Assembly (NCBI GenBank): GCA_002480085.1
Contig: DKPJ01000016.1
Coordinates: 120,972 to 184,971 of the forward strand
DNA from: Enterobacteriaceae bacterium UBA7338
GTDB lineage: Bacteria > Pseudomonadota > Gammaproteobacteria > Enterobacterales > Enterobacteriaceae
DNA: 64,000 bases
Direction: 5' to 3'
Shown here: piece after piece, positions 8,236-18,292 of the stretch
Layout: every line of letters begins with the position of its first letter
How positions within the stretch are numbered: position 1 is the stretch's first letter
Notes under the pieces: generated by a model
What the model saw: the letters and a program-made list of their open reading frames with translations, nothing else
Database searches by the model: none
What the model was told of the DNA's origin: nothing
Program-made: the position numbers and the translations under genes

Positions 8236-9243
8236 ATGAAAAAAAGTCTCTGCTTATTACTGGCAGCGGGTAGCTTGTGGACAAATATGACCTGGGCCGC
8301 CTCACCGGAAGAGGTACGTGTCGCCTACAGCGGCGGTTCGCAGGTATTAATGCTGGCGAAAGCCGACGGTTCGCTGGATAAAGCGTTAAACAGCAAAGTG
8401 AAATGGGTGCAGTTTGCTTCCGGCGCGGATGCGCTGAGTTATTTCGCCAGCAACGCCATCGATATTGCTAATTTCGGCTCCAGCCCGGCCACCGCTGGCG
8501 TAGTGCGTAAATTACCGGTAGAGATTATTGGCGTCTCCGGGGTGATTGCCAGCTACGAGCGCCTAATTGGCAAAGAGGGCATTAATAATATTAAGGACAT
8601 CGAAGGGAAACGCGTGGCCTATCCGCCAAACTCTACCGCGCAGTACGCGCTGGAGGCGGCAATTAGCGTGAATAAGCTCGACCGCAGCAAAATCACCCTG
8701 CTGCCGCTGCGCCCGGCTGAGATGGTTGCCGCGTGGAAGCGGGGCGATATTGACGCAGGTTACGTCTGGGCGCCGTTTGCCCAGCAGCTGGAGTCCTCCG
8801 GCGGGCATCAGGTCTTTGCCACCAAGGATCTGCAGAAAGATGGCTACCTGATCTACAACAACTACGTGGTGCGTAAGGCCTTCGCCGAGCAGTATCCGGA
8901 AACCGTCAGCGCCTTCCTGCGCGTGCATCAGGAGAAGGTCAACGAGTTCAAAAAAGATCCTGAGCGTGCGGCAGCCATCGTAGCAAAAGAGGTGGGCGCC
9001 CCGGTGGCTACCGCCGCTAACACCCTCGGCGGCCTGGAGTATCCCACCCTGGCCGAGCAGGGCACCGCGGCCTGGCTGGGCAACGGCACCCAGACCACCG
9101 ACAGCGGCATCGGCAAGGCACTGAGCAAAACCTCCAGCTTCCTCGCCGGCATTGGCGAGATCCGCAAGCGTGATATTCCCGCCAACTGGGATACGGCCAT
9201 CAACTCCGAATACATTCGTAAAGCGGCGGTAGCAGCGCAATGA
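8236..9243 (+). CDS. Periplasmic substrate-binding protein, taurine/aliphatic-sulfonate type
   Basis: 335 residues from an ATG with AGGA 7 bases upstream; a longer frame from 8176 overlaps the racemase and has no signal sequence at its start. The signal peptide is MKKSLCLLLAAGSLWTNMTW with cleavage near Ala-Ala-Ser. The mature part is NMT1/SsuA/TauA-like (VRVAYSGGSQ, ANFGSSPATAGV, GKRVAYPPNSTAQYAL, AGYVWAPFAQQLE), a periplasmic type II binding fold. The family binds taurine, alkanesulfonates or thiamine precursors; the ligand here is unknown. The stop overlaps the permease start by 4 bases, forming a three-gene importer. Confidence 0.87.
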   Translation: MKKSLCLLLAAGSLWTNMTWAASPEEVRVAYSGGSQVLMLAKADGSLDKALNSKVKWVQFASGADALSYFASNAIDIANFGSSPATAGVVRKLPVEIIGVSGVIASYERLIGKEGINNIKDIEGKRVAYPPNSTAQYALEAAISVNKLDRSKITLLPLRPAEMVAAWKRGDIDAGYVWAPFAQQLESSGGHQVFATKDLQKDGYLIYNNYVVRKAFAEQYPETVSAFLRVHQEKVNEFKKDPERAAAIVAKEVGAPVATAANTLGGLEYPTLAEQGTAAWLGNGTQTTDSGIGKALSKTSSFLAGIGEIRKRDIPANWDTAINSEYIRKAAVAAQ

Positions 9244-10010
9244 GATTGAGTCAGCACATCGCTATCAGCGTTGCATCGGTGGCGATCTTTTTTGCAATTT
9301 GGCAGGTGGCGGCCACCCGGCAGTGGGTGGATCCGCTTCTGCTGCCGTCGTTAACCGATATCGGTTTAACCACGGAAGAGCTGCTGGCGGACGGTTACCG
9401 TCAGGTGCCGCTCTGGGAGCATGTGATGGTGAGCCTGGCCAGGGCGCTGAGCGCTTTCGCCGTGGCGATTGTGATTGGTATCCCGCTCGGGCTGCTGATG
9501 GGCCTCTCCAACGGCCTGTCGGCGGTGCTGAACCCCTTCGTTCAGTTCCTGCGTCCGCTGCCGAAGATTGCCCTGATCCCACTGGCGGTGGTGTGGCTGG
9601 GCATCGGCGAAGCCTCAAAGTTCTTCCTGATCTTCATCGCCACCTTCCTGAGCGTGGTGGTGGGGGCCAGCGCGGCGGTTGAGCGCATCGGCCGGTCGCG
9701 TATTCGCGTCGCCCAGACGCTGGGGGCGACTAAGGGACAGATCTTTCTGCGCGTGGTGCTGCCAGACGCGCTGCCGGAGCTGTTTACCACCGTCAGGCTG
9801 TCGATTGGCATCGGCTGGACCTCGCTGATCGCGGCGGAGATGGTGGCTGCCAGCTCGGGTCTTGGCTGGATGGTGATCAACGCCAGCTCCTACCTGCGCA
9901 CCGATATTGTGATGCTGGGCATTCTGCTGCTCGGCGGGATTGGCTATCTGCTGGATCTCCTTCTTTTAGGCCTGCAGCGCCTGTTTGTGCCCTGGGCGGG
10001 GAAAGAATAA
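9240..10010 (+). CDS. ABC importer permease, TauC/SsuC type
   Basis: 256 residues with about six hydrophobic segments (first about 8-24) and the family coupling motif in VERIGRSRIRVAQTLGATKGQIFLRVVLPDALPELF near residues 140-180. It forms the inner-membrane channel of the sulfonate-type importer with the preceding binding protein and the following ATPase. The ATG overlaps the binding-protein stop by 4 bases and its own stop shares a base with the ATPase start. The substrate cannot be read from the sequence. Confidence 0.88.
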   Translation: MRLSQHIAISVASVAIFFAIWQVAATRQWVDPLLLPSLTDIGLTTEELLADGYRQVPLWEHVMVSLARALSAFAVAIVIGIPLGLLMGLSNGLSAVLNPFVQFLRPLPKIALIPLAVVWLGIGEASKFFLIFIATFLSVVVGASAAVERIGRSRIRVAQTLGATKGQIFLRVVLPDALPELFTTVRLSIGIGWTSLIAAEMVAASSGLGWMVINASSYLRTDIVMLGILLLGGIGYLLDLLLLGLQRLFVPWAGKE

Positions 10011-10786
10011 TGGCTGTACAGATTGCGCTGGAGAACGTCTCTCTCCGGTTTGCGGCAAAGCCGCACCCTTTTACCGTGCTGGACGATATCTCTCTTGCCC
10101 TGGAGAAGGGTGAGTTTGTGGTGCTGCTGGGACCGTCGGGCTGCGGCAAGTCCACCATCCTCAACCTGGTGGCGGGCTTTAACCAGCCCGACAGCGGGCG
10201 TGTGCTGTGCGGTGGGGAACCGGTGCGCCAGCCCGGCCCGTCGCGGGGAATGATCTTCCAGCAGCCGAACCTGTTTCCGTGGCTGTCGGTGCTGGATAAC
10301 GTCACCTTTGGCCCGCGTCTTAGCAAGCATAACCGCGATGAGGTCAACGCCCATGCGCGGGAGTGGTTGGCGCGCGTTGGGCTGAGGGGCTTCGAGAACC
10401 ATGCGCCCTGGCAGCTCTCCGGCGGTATGAAGCAGCGCGTGGCGCTGGCTCGCGCCTGGCTGCCCGGCCCGGAAGTGCTGCTCCTCGACGAGCCGTTTGG
10501 TGCGCTTGATGCCCAGACGCGCCTGATGATGCAGGAGCTGCTGCGCAACGCCTGGCTGGCGACCGAGACCACGCTGCTCTTCGTCACCCACGACGTGGAG
10601 GAGGCACTGTTCCTCGCCGATCGCATCCTGATCATGTCGGCAAAACCGGGAAAAATCGTCGAAGAGGTGACCCTGCCGTTTGGCCGCGAGCGCAATATCG
10701 AAAACCTGGCGGCACACCCGCTGTACGGCGAGATCAAGCAGCACGTTCTGCACCGCGTCCGCCAGGAGGCAAAGCGCCATTTTTAG
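10010..10786 (+). CDS. ABC importer ATPase, TauB/SsuB type
   Basis: 258 residues with a complete nucleotide-binding domain: Walker A GPSGCGKST (41-49), Q-loop in FQQPNLFPW, signature LSGGMKQR, Walker B LLLDEPFGALD and switch His in VTHDVEEA. It powers the sulfonate-type importer. The start uses a TAATG junction with the permease. Unlike classical tau and ssu operons, no oxygen-dependent desulfonase (tauD or ssuD) follows; the only desulfurating candidate is the PLP lyase at the head of the cluster. Confidence 0.9.
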   Translation: MAVQIALENVSLRFAAKPHPFTVLDDISLALEKGEFVVLLGPSGCGKSTILNLVAGFNQPDSGRVLCGGEPVRQPGPSRGMIFQQPNLFPWLSVLDNVTFGPRLSKHNRDEVNAHAREWLARVGLRGFENHAPWQLSGGMKQRVALARAWLPGPEVLLLDEPFGALDAQTRLMMQELLRNAWLATETTLLFVTHDVEEALFLADRILIMSAKPGKIVEEVTLPFGRERNIENLAAHPLYGEIKQHVLHRVRQEAKRHF

Positions 10787-10846
10787 TTAACCCGTGGTTC
10801 CCGGTGTCGGGAATGAATCGACTGTCATCAACACAAGGTGGAAGCA

Positions 10847-12091
10847 ATGAGCATTAGCGAATTAAAGACCCGGCTGGAACAGAGTATTCACCAACACCGC
10901 GACGAATACATTGCGATCTCGAAAGACATTCATGCCCATCCGGAGACCGGGAACAACGAGTACTACGCCAACGGCCTGCTGACGGCGCTGCTGACCAAAA
11001 ACGGCTTCGAGGTCACCTCGAACGTGGCCGGACACGAAACGGCATTCTATGCGGTAAAAGAGAGCGGCAAACCAGGGCCAACCATCGCCTACCTGGCAGA
11101 GTACGATGCCCTGATCGATATCGGCCACGCCTGCGGGCATAACATTATTGGCGTGACCAGCATCGCGGCGGCGATCGCCCTGAGCGAGACCCTCGACCAG
11201 ACCGGCGGCAAGGTGGTGGTGCTGGGCACCCCTGCCGAAGAGGGCGGCCTGCGCGGCAAGGGTGGGCCAAACGGCAACGTTAAAGCCCGCTTTGTTGAGC
11301 ACGGTTTTCTGAAGGATGTTGATGCGGCGATGATGGTCCATCCCGGCGGCAAAACGCAGCTAACCGGACCGTTCTTAGCCAACAACCACCTCTATTTCCA
11401 CTTCTACGGCAAGCCCTCCCATGCGGGCAGCTCGCCGCACAAGGGGGTCAACGCGCTGGACGCGCTGGTGCTGCTCTATAACGGCATCAGCGTGCTGCGC
11501 CAGCAGCTGCCGGACGGCGTGCGCGTGCATGGCATTATCACCAACGGCGGCCAGGCCCCGAACGTGATCCCGGAGTACGCCTCCGCGCACTACTACATCC
11601 GGGCCGAAACCCGCGAGGCAGTGGAAGCCCTGGAGCCGCGCATCCGCGCCATTGCGGAAGGCGTCGCCATCGCTACCGGCACCACGGTAAAAATTGAGCA
11701 CCAGGTCGGCCCGCGCGACTTCAATATCAACCAGACGCTGAACAACCTCTTCCTTGAGGAGTTTACCGCCGTGGGTGAGCAGGTCGATCTGCGGCAGAAA
11801 GAGGGCAAAGGTTCTACCGACGTGGGCGATATCAGCCACGCTGTGCCCACCGCGCATCCGTCGATCAAGATTGGTCCCGACGATCTGATCGGTCACACCG
11901 TCGCCTTCCGCGAAGCCGCTAACTCCGAGCAGGGCTACGAAGCGCTGGTCACCGGGGCGGTGGTGCTGGCCAACGCGGGCCTGCGCCTGCTGACCGAGCC
12001 GACGCTGCTGCAGGCAGCGAAAGATGAGTTCGCCAAAGGTAAAACCGCCCCGCAAATCGAGAGAAACCTGACCGGAGCCGCCGCTGAATGA
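10847..12091 (+). CDS. M20-family amidohydrolase/peptidase
   Basis: 414 residues from ATG 10847, which has AAGGTGG 5 bases upstream; the GTG at 10838 lies inside that site and is rejected. Zinc-dependent M20D/amidohydrolase features: DIHAHPETGNNEY, EYDAL, HACGHN with a metal-binding Cys/His, GTPAEEGG with the catalytic Glu, the dimerisation segment HAGSSPHKGVNAL, and GSTDVGDIS. Overall it resembles the PM20D2/aminobenzoyl-glutamate hydrolase branch, which cuts amide bonds in dipeptides or N-acyl amino acids. No signal peptide, so cytoplasmic. It is coupled (4-base overlap) to a peptide-type importer, suggesting the importer delivers its substrate. Confidence 0.86.
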   Translation: MSISELKTRLEQSIHQHRDEYIAISKDIHAHPETGNNEYYANGLLTALLTKNGFEVTSNVAGHETAFYAVKESGKPGPTIAYLAEYDALIDIGHACGHNIIGVTSIAAAIALSETLDQTGGKVVVLGTPAEEGGLRGKGGPNGNVKARFVEHGFLKDVDAAMMVHPGGKTQLTGPFLANNHLYFHFYGKPSHAGSSPHKGVNALDALVLLYNGISVLRQQLPDGVRVHGIITNGGQAPNVIPEYASAHYYIRAETREAVEALEPRIRAIAEGVAIATGTTVKIEHQVGPRDFNINQTLNNLFLEEFTAVGEQVDLRQKEGKGSTDVGDISHAVPTAHPSIKIGPDDLIGHTVAFREAANSEQGYEALVTGAVVLANAGLRLLTEPTLLQAAKDEFAKGKTAPQIERNLTGAAAE

Positions 12092-13650
12092 AAAACGTGT
12101 TCTCTGCCGCCGCACTGTTGCTGGCGGCCTCTTTACCTTGGGGAAGCGCGCTGGCTGAAGCCGTAAACCGCAACGCCACGCTGAATATCGCCTATGGCAA
12201 CCGGCCCGGTACGCTGGATCCCTACTTAACCACCAACAACGCCACCTCGGACGTGGATCGCCACATCTTTGAGGAGCTGTTCACCATCAACGATAAGTTT
12301 GAGCCGGTGCCGGATCTGGTGGCGTCGTACACCCTGAGCGACGATCGCAAAACCTATACCTTTGTGCTGCGCGACGGCGTCCGCTTTCATGACGGGCAGC
12401 CGCTGACGGCGGACGACGTGGTTGCCTCAATGAGCCGCTGGCTGGCGGTCTCCACTCAGGGAAAAGCTAACCTCCCCGGCGCGGTTTTCAGCAAGGTGGA
12501 CGATAAGACCGTGCGCCTCGTCCTTCCCGAGCCGTCGCTGATTACGCTGAACGTGCTGGCCGACGTGAAGAACATTGCGGCAATTATGCCTAAACGCCTG
12601 ATTGACGCGGCGAACAGCAGCAAAAAACCGGTCAGCGAGCTGATCGGCACCGGACCCTATAAGCTGGCGGAGTTTAAGCAGGGCGAATATCTGCACCTAA
12701 CCCGCTACGACGGCTATAGCGCCCGCAGCGAGCCGGCCAGCGGCCTCTCCGGGCAGAAGCAGGCCAACGTGAAGGATATCTGGTTCCGCTACATTACCGA
12801 TGAGTCAACCCGGCTGGCGGGGGCGATGACCGGCGAGTACGACATCGTCTTCAACCTGCCGAAGGACAATATCGACGCCCTGAGCAGCGCCCCGGACCTC
12901 TCCCTGGCCCAGCCGGAGAGCGGCGGATCGCTGATCACCTATCTCTTTAACAAGCAGCAGGGACCCTTTGCCAACGTTAAGCTGCGCCAGGCGTTTAACC
13001 TGGCCCTCGACGTTCACCAGACGCTGCTGGCAGGCTACAGCGATCCGCGCTTCTTCAAGGAGGATCCCTCTCTGGGCTTCCCTGGCCAGGTGGACTGGTA
13101 CAGCGACGCGGGCAAGCCGTTCTGGAATCAGCATAAGCTCGACGAGGCCCGCCAGCTGGTGAAGGATTCCGGCTATAACGGCGAAGAGGTGGTGATCATC
13201 GCCACCAAAGAGTATGCCGAGCTGTATAACCTGGCGATTGTCGCCCAGCAGGTGCTCAAGCAGATTGGCGTTAAGTCGCGCCTCGACGTCTACGACTGGC
13301 CGACCGTGCTGCAGCGCCGCCAGGATCCGAAAAACTTCGATCTCTGCGCGCTGGAGTTCTCGATGCGCCAGGTGCTGCACCAGTATCCGTTCCTCGACTC
13401 GCGGGCCAAATTCCCGGGCCTGAGCAACAGCCCGGAGATTGACGGCGTGCTGGATGCCATCAAGCAGGCTCCGTCGCTGAAAGAGGCGAAGCCGCTGGTG
13501 GATAAGCTAAACGTGCTGAGCTGGCAGTACCTGCCGGTCATCGTGCTGGGCCATACCACTCCGGAGCCGATAGCCATTAAGAAAAACGTCAAGGGGTACC
13601 ACGACCTGATTGGTCCGGTGCTGTGGAACGTGACCGTCAGCCAGCCCTGA
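12088..13650 (+). CDS. Periplasmic peptide-binding protein (extracellular solute-binding family 5)
   Basis: 520 residues. Signal peptide about residues 1-23 (MKNVFSAAALLLAASLPWGS then ALAEA). Mature SBP family 5 protein with ARNATLNIAYGNRPGTLDP-like opening, FVLRDGVRFHDGQPLTADDVV (about 90-115) and GTGPYKL near residue 188, as in DppA, OppA and GsiB. It captures a peptide, opine or glutathione-like ligand for the following permeases. It overlaps the M20 gene by 4 bases. The ligand is unknown; the partner amidohydrolase argues for an amide-linked compound. Confidence 0.88.
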   Translation: MKNVFSAAALLLAASLPWGSALAEAVNRNATLNIAYGNRPGTLDPYLTTNNATSDVDRHIFEELFTINDKFEPVPDLVASYTLSDDRKTYTFVLRDGVRFHDGQPLTADDVVASMSRWLAVSTQGKANLPGAVFSKVDDKTVRLVLPEPSLITLNVLADVKNIAAIMPKRLIDAANSSKKPVSELIGTGPYKLAEFKQGEYLHLTRYDGYSARSEPASGLSGQKQANVKDIWFRYITDESTRLAGAMTGEYDIVFNLPKDNIDALSSAPDLSLAQPESGGSLITYLFNKQQGPFANVKLRQAFNLALDVHQTLLAGYSDPRFFKEDPSLGFPGQVDWYSDAGKPFWNQHKLDEARQLVKDSGYNGEEVVIIATKEYAELYNLAIVAQQVLKQIGVKSRLDVYDWPTVLQRRQDPKNFDLCALEFSMRQVLHQYPFLDSRAKFPGLSNSPEIDGVLDAIKQAPSLKEAKPLVDKLNVLSWQYLPVIVLGHTTPEPIAIKKNVKGYHDLIGPVLWNVTVSQP

Positions 13651-13665
13651 GCGGAGTAACCGTCT

Positions 13666-14625
13666 ATGAAGTGGTTTCTGTTTCACCGGATCATGGCGCT
13701 GCTGCCGGTGCTGTTCGTTGTCTCGCTGGTGGTTTTCTGCCTGGTGCATCTCGCACCGGGCGATCCGGTGATGGTGATCCTCGGCAACGACGCCAGCCCG
13801 CAGGATATCGCTGCCCTGCGTCAGCAGATGGGTCTCGACAGGCCGCTGCTGGTGCAGTTTGTCAGCTGGTTCGGCGCGGTGCTCTCCGGCGATCTGGGCC
13901 ACTCGCTGTTCCTCAACGCCAGCGTTAGCGAGCTGTTTTTGCAGCATCTGGTCCCGACGCTGGCGCTGGCTCTCTACGCCCAGGTGATTGCGTTAGTGCT
14001 CGGGCTGGCGAGCGGGGTGATTAGCGCCTGGCAGCACGGACGCGTTGTCGATCGGGCGATCCGCGCCCTGGCCACTTTTGGCATGTCGGTGCCGGGCTTT
14101 CTGCTCGGCCTGTTTCTGATCTTCTTTTTCGCCGTCCAGCTGCGCTGGTTCCCGGTGGTGGGCTACCGCTCCACTAATGACGACTGGCTGCAAAACGTCT
14201 GGTATCTGACGTTGCCCGCCATCGCGCTGGGGTTTCGCATTGCGGCGCTGATCTCCCGCATGACCCGTGCCGTGATGCTCGACGTGTTGCAGGAGAACTT
14301 CATCAACACCGCCCGGGCAAAAGGGGTGCCGGAGCGCACGGTGCTGCTGCGCCATACCCTGAAGAACGCCCTGATCCCGGTGCTGACCATCTGCGGAGAG
14401 TCCTTCGCCTCGCTGGTGACCGGGACCATCGTCATTGAGAGCGTATTTGGCATTCCCGGCGTCGGCTCGCTGATCGTTGACTCCATCGAGCGGCGCGACT
14501 TCACCGTGATCCAGGGCGTCGTGCTGCTGATCACCGTCTGCTACGTGCTGATTAACCTGGCGGTGGACGTGCTGAGTTACGTGGTCGATCCGCGCCTGTC
14601 CGTTGAGGGAGGGGAAGGTTCATGA
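13666..14625 (+). CDS. Peptide-type ABC permease, DppB-like
   Basis: 319 residues with six hydrophobic segments. The first lies at about 10-30 and is followed by the family motif HLAPGDPVMVILG and the QMGLDRPLLVQF segment. The coupling loop near FINTARAKGVPERTVLLRHTLKNALIPV (about 205-232) is diagnostic for the DppB/OppB group. It is one half of the transmembrane channel. It begins 15 bases after the binding-protein gene with a GGAGTAACC site, and its stop overlaps the DppC-like start. Confidence 0.9.
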   Translation: MKWFLFHRIMALLPVLFVVSLVVFCLVHLAPGDPVMVILGNDASPQDIAALRQQMGLDRPLLVQFVSWFGAVLSGDLGHSLFLNASVSELFLQHLVPTLALALYAQVIALVLGLASGVISAWQHGRVVDRAIRALATFGMSVPGFLLGLFLIFFFAVQLRWFPVVGYRSTNDDWLQNVWYLTLPAIALGFRIAALISRMTRAVMLDVLQENFINTARAKGVPERTVLLRHTLKNALIPVLTICGESFASLVTGTIVIESVFGIPGVGSLIVDSIERRDFTVIQGVVLLITVCYVLINLAVDVLSYVVDPRLSVEGGEGS

Positions 14626-15465
14626 AAAACCGTAAGCTGCTGCTGTGGTGCGGCGTGCTGGCGGCCATTGTGCTGCTCTCGTTCTGCAGCAGCCTGTTTA
14701 GTCCGTGGGATGCCTACAGCATCGATCCGCTGAGCCGTCTGAAAGCGCCCAGCGCCGCCCACTGGTTCGGCACGGATAACTTTGGCCGGGATCTTTTTGT
14801 GCGCGTGGCGCTGGCGGTGCGCGTCTCGCTGAGCGTCGGCGCGGCGGTGGCGCTGATTGCCGGGGCTGTCGGCATGGTTATCGGCCTGCTGTGCGCCTGG
14901 TATCGGCCGCTGGATCGTATCCTGATGCGCGTTTGCGACGGCCTGTTTGCCTTTCCGTCGCTGCTGCTGGCGATTGCCATCGTCGGCGTGCTGGGTCCCA
15001 ACGTGGCGAACGTGGTGCTGGCCCTGTCGCTAGTCTACGTCCCGTCTATTGCCCGCGTCATTCGTGGTGCGGCGATGGTGGTGAAGGAGAAAAACTTTAT
15101 CGAAGCGCTGCGCGCCCAGGGGGCCACCTCAGGACGGATCGTCTGGCTGCATCTGCTGCCCAACGTCATCTCTCCGCTGATTGTACAGGTGACGTGGGTC
15201 TTTTCGGTGGCCATCCTGACCGAGGCGGCGCTGAGCTTTCTCGGCTCCGGTGTGCCTGCCCCGACGCCGAGCCTCGGCAACCTGCTGCTGGAGGGCAAAG
15301 CGGTGATCTTTACGGCCTGGTGGATGACCTTCTTCCCCGGCATCGCCATCGTACTGCTGATTCTGGCGCTCAATATTGTCGGTGACGATCTGCGCGACAG
15401 CGCCGAGCCGGGCCTCAGGCCGCTGCCCGGGCGTGTGCTGCGCCTGCTGAAAAAGGGGGAACAGC

Positions 15466-15473
<8 letters not shown>
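14622..15473 (+). CDS. Peptide-type ABC permease, DppC-like
   Basis: 283 residues, six membrane segments, with HWFGTDNFGRDLFVRVALAVRVSLSVG (about 47-72) typical of DppC/OppC and the ATPase-coupling loop FIEALRAQGATSGRIVWLHLLPNVISPLIV (about 159-188). It pairs with the DppB-like protein. It overlaps both neighbours (4 bases upstream, 8 bases downstream), so the five transport genes should be made in fixed proportion. Confidence 0.9.
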
Positions 15474-17264
<1,791 letters not shown>

Positions 17265-17340
17265 CGGGAAGGGACGGTTGGGGGCGTCGTGGGTTATAAT
17301 GGGGCGGACATACCCTTTTAACCTCGACCGAGTACCCTTC

Positions 17341-18072
17341 ATGAGTGAAATGATTTATGGCATCCACGCGGTGCAGGCACTGCTGGAACGCGCCCCGGAG
17401 CGCTTTCAGGACGTTTATATTCTGAAAGGACGTGAAGATAAACGTCTGATGCCGCTGATCCATGCCCTGGAAGCCCAGGGCGTGACTATCCAGGTGGCGA
17501 GCCGCCAGTTTATGGATGAAAAAAGCGAAGGCGCGGTGCACCAGGGGATCATTGCACGGGTGAAGCCGGGGCGTCAGTATCAGGAGAACGATCTGCCGGA
17601 TCTGATCGCCAGCCTCGATCGCCCCTTCTTCCTGATCCTCGACGGCGTAACCGATCCGCATAACCTCGGGGCCTGCCTGCGCAGCGCCGACGCCGCTGGC
17701 GTCCACGCGGTGATCGTCCCGAAAGATCGTTCGGCCCAGCTGAACGCCACCGCGAAAAAAGTGGCCAGCGGCGCAGCAGAGAACGTGCCGCTGATCCGCG
17801 TGACCAACCTGGCGCGTACCATGCGTCTGTTACAGGAAGAGAACATCTGGATCGTCGGCACGGCGGGCGAAGCGGATCACACCCTGTTCCAGAGCAAAAT
17901 GACCGGCCCGATGGCGCTGGTGATGGGCGCAGAGGGCGAAGGTATGCGTCGTCTGACCCGCGAGCACTGCGACGAGCTGATCAGCATCCCGATGGCGGGC
18001 AGCGTCTCCTCCCTGAACGTCTCCGTCGCAACCGGCATCTGCCTGTTTGAAGCGGTACGCCAGCGCGGTTAA
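17341..18072 (+). CDS. rlmB: 23S rRNA (guanosine-2251-2'-O)-methyltransferase
   Basis: 243 residues from the ATG of MSEMIYGIHAV, the family length; an upstream in-frame start at 17278 would cross the promoter. SpoU/TrmH family: N-terminal substrate domain (1-75), then the knotted SAM-binding domain with LILDGVTDPHNLGACLRSADAAG, LVMGAEGEGM and IPMAGSVSSLNVSVATGICLFE. It methylates the ribose of G2251 in the peptidyl-transferase P loop of 23S rRNA. A TATAAT box at 17295-17300 suggests a private promoter. In E. coli it follows rnr directly; here the cluster intervenes. Confidence 0.97.
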   Translation: MSEMIYGIHAVQALLERAPERFQDVYILKGREDKRLMPLIHALEAQGVTIQVASRQFMDEKSEGAVHQGIIARVKPGRQYQENDLPDLIASLDRPFFLILDGVTDPHNLGACLRSADAAGVHAVIVPKDRSAQLNATAKKVASGAAENVPLIRVTNLARTMRLLQEENIWIVGTAGEADHTLFQSKMTGPMALVMGAEGEGMRRLTREHCDELISIPMAGSVSSLNVSVATGICLFEAVRQRG

Positions 18073-18099
18073 TTCGGCGTTACAGTTCACTACCGCTAT

Positions 18100-18178
18100 G
18101 TCGGGTGGCGCTTTGCTTACCCGACCTACGGACCTGAACAGAATTGTAGGCCGGATAAGGCGTTAGCCGCCATCCGGC
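18100..18178 (+). repeat. Pair of REP-like elements after rlmB
   Basis: One hairpin is at 18100-18130 (GTCGGGTGGCGC paired with TTACCCGACCTACG) and a classical REP at 18145-18178 (TGTAGGCCGGATAAGGCG and GCCATCCGGC). They are in the rlmB-aidB gap, where E. coli carries yjfI to yjfC. Confidence 0.8.
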
Positions 18179-18194
18179 GTTGCACCGTTGACCT

Positions 18195-18218
18195 AACCAC
18201 CCTGCGGGGTGGTTTTTT
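18195..18218 (+). terminator. Rho-independent terminator after rlmB
   Basis: Arms AACCACCC (18195-18202) and GGGTGGTT (18207-18214) around TGCG, followed by a T-run. It ends the rlmB transcript before the aidB promoter area. Confidence 0.85.
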
Positions 18219-18292
18219 GTGACCCCTGCTGCGGTCGAAAATTTCTCCCTGTGCATACTGAGTGGCACTGCCATTGAACAGGGGGAGAGAGT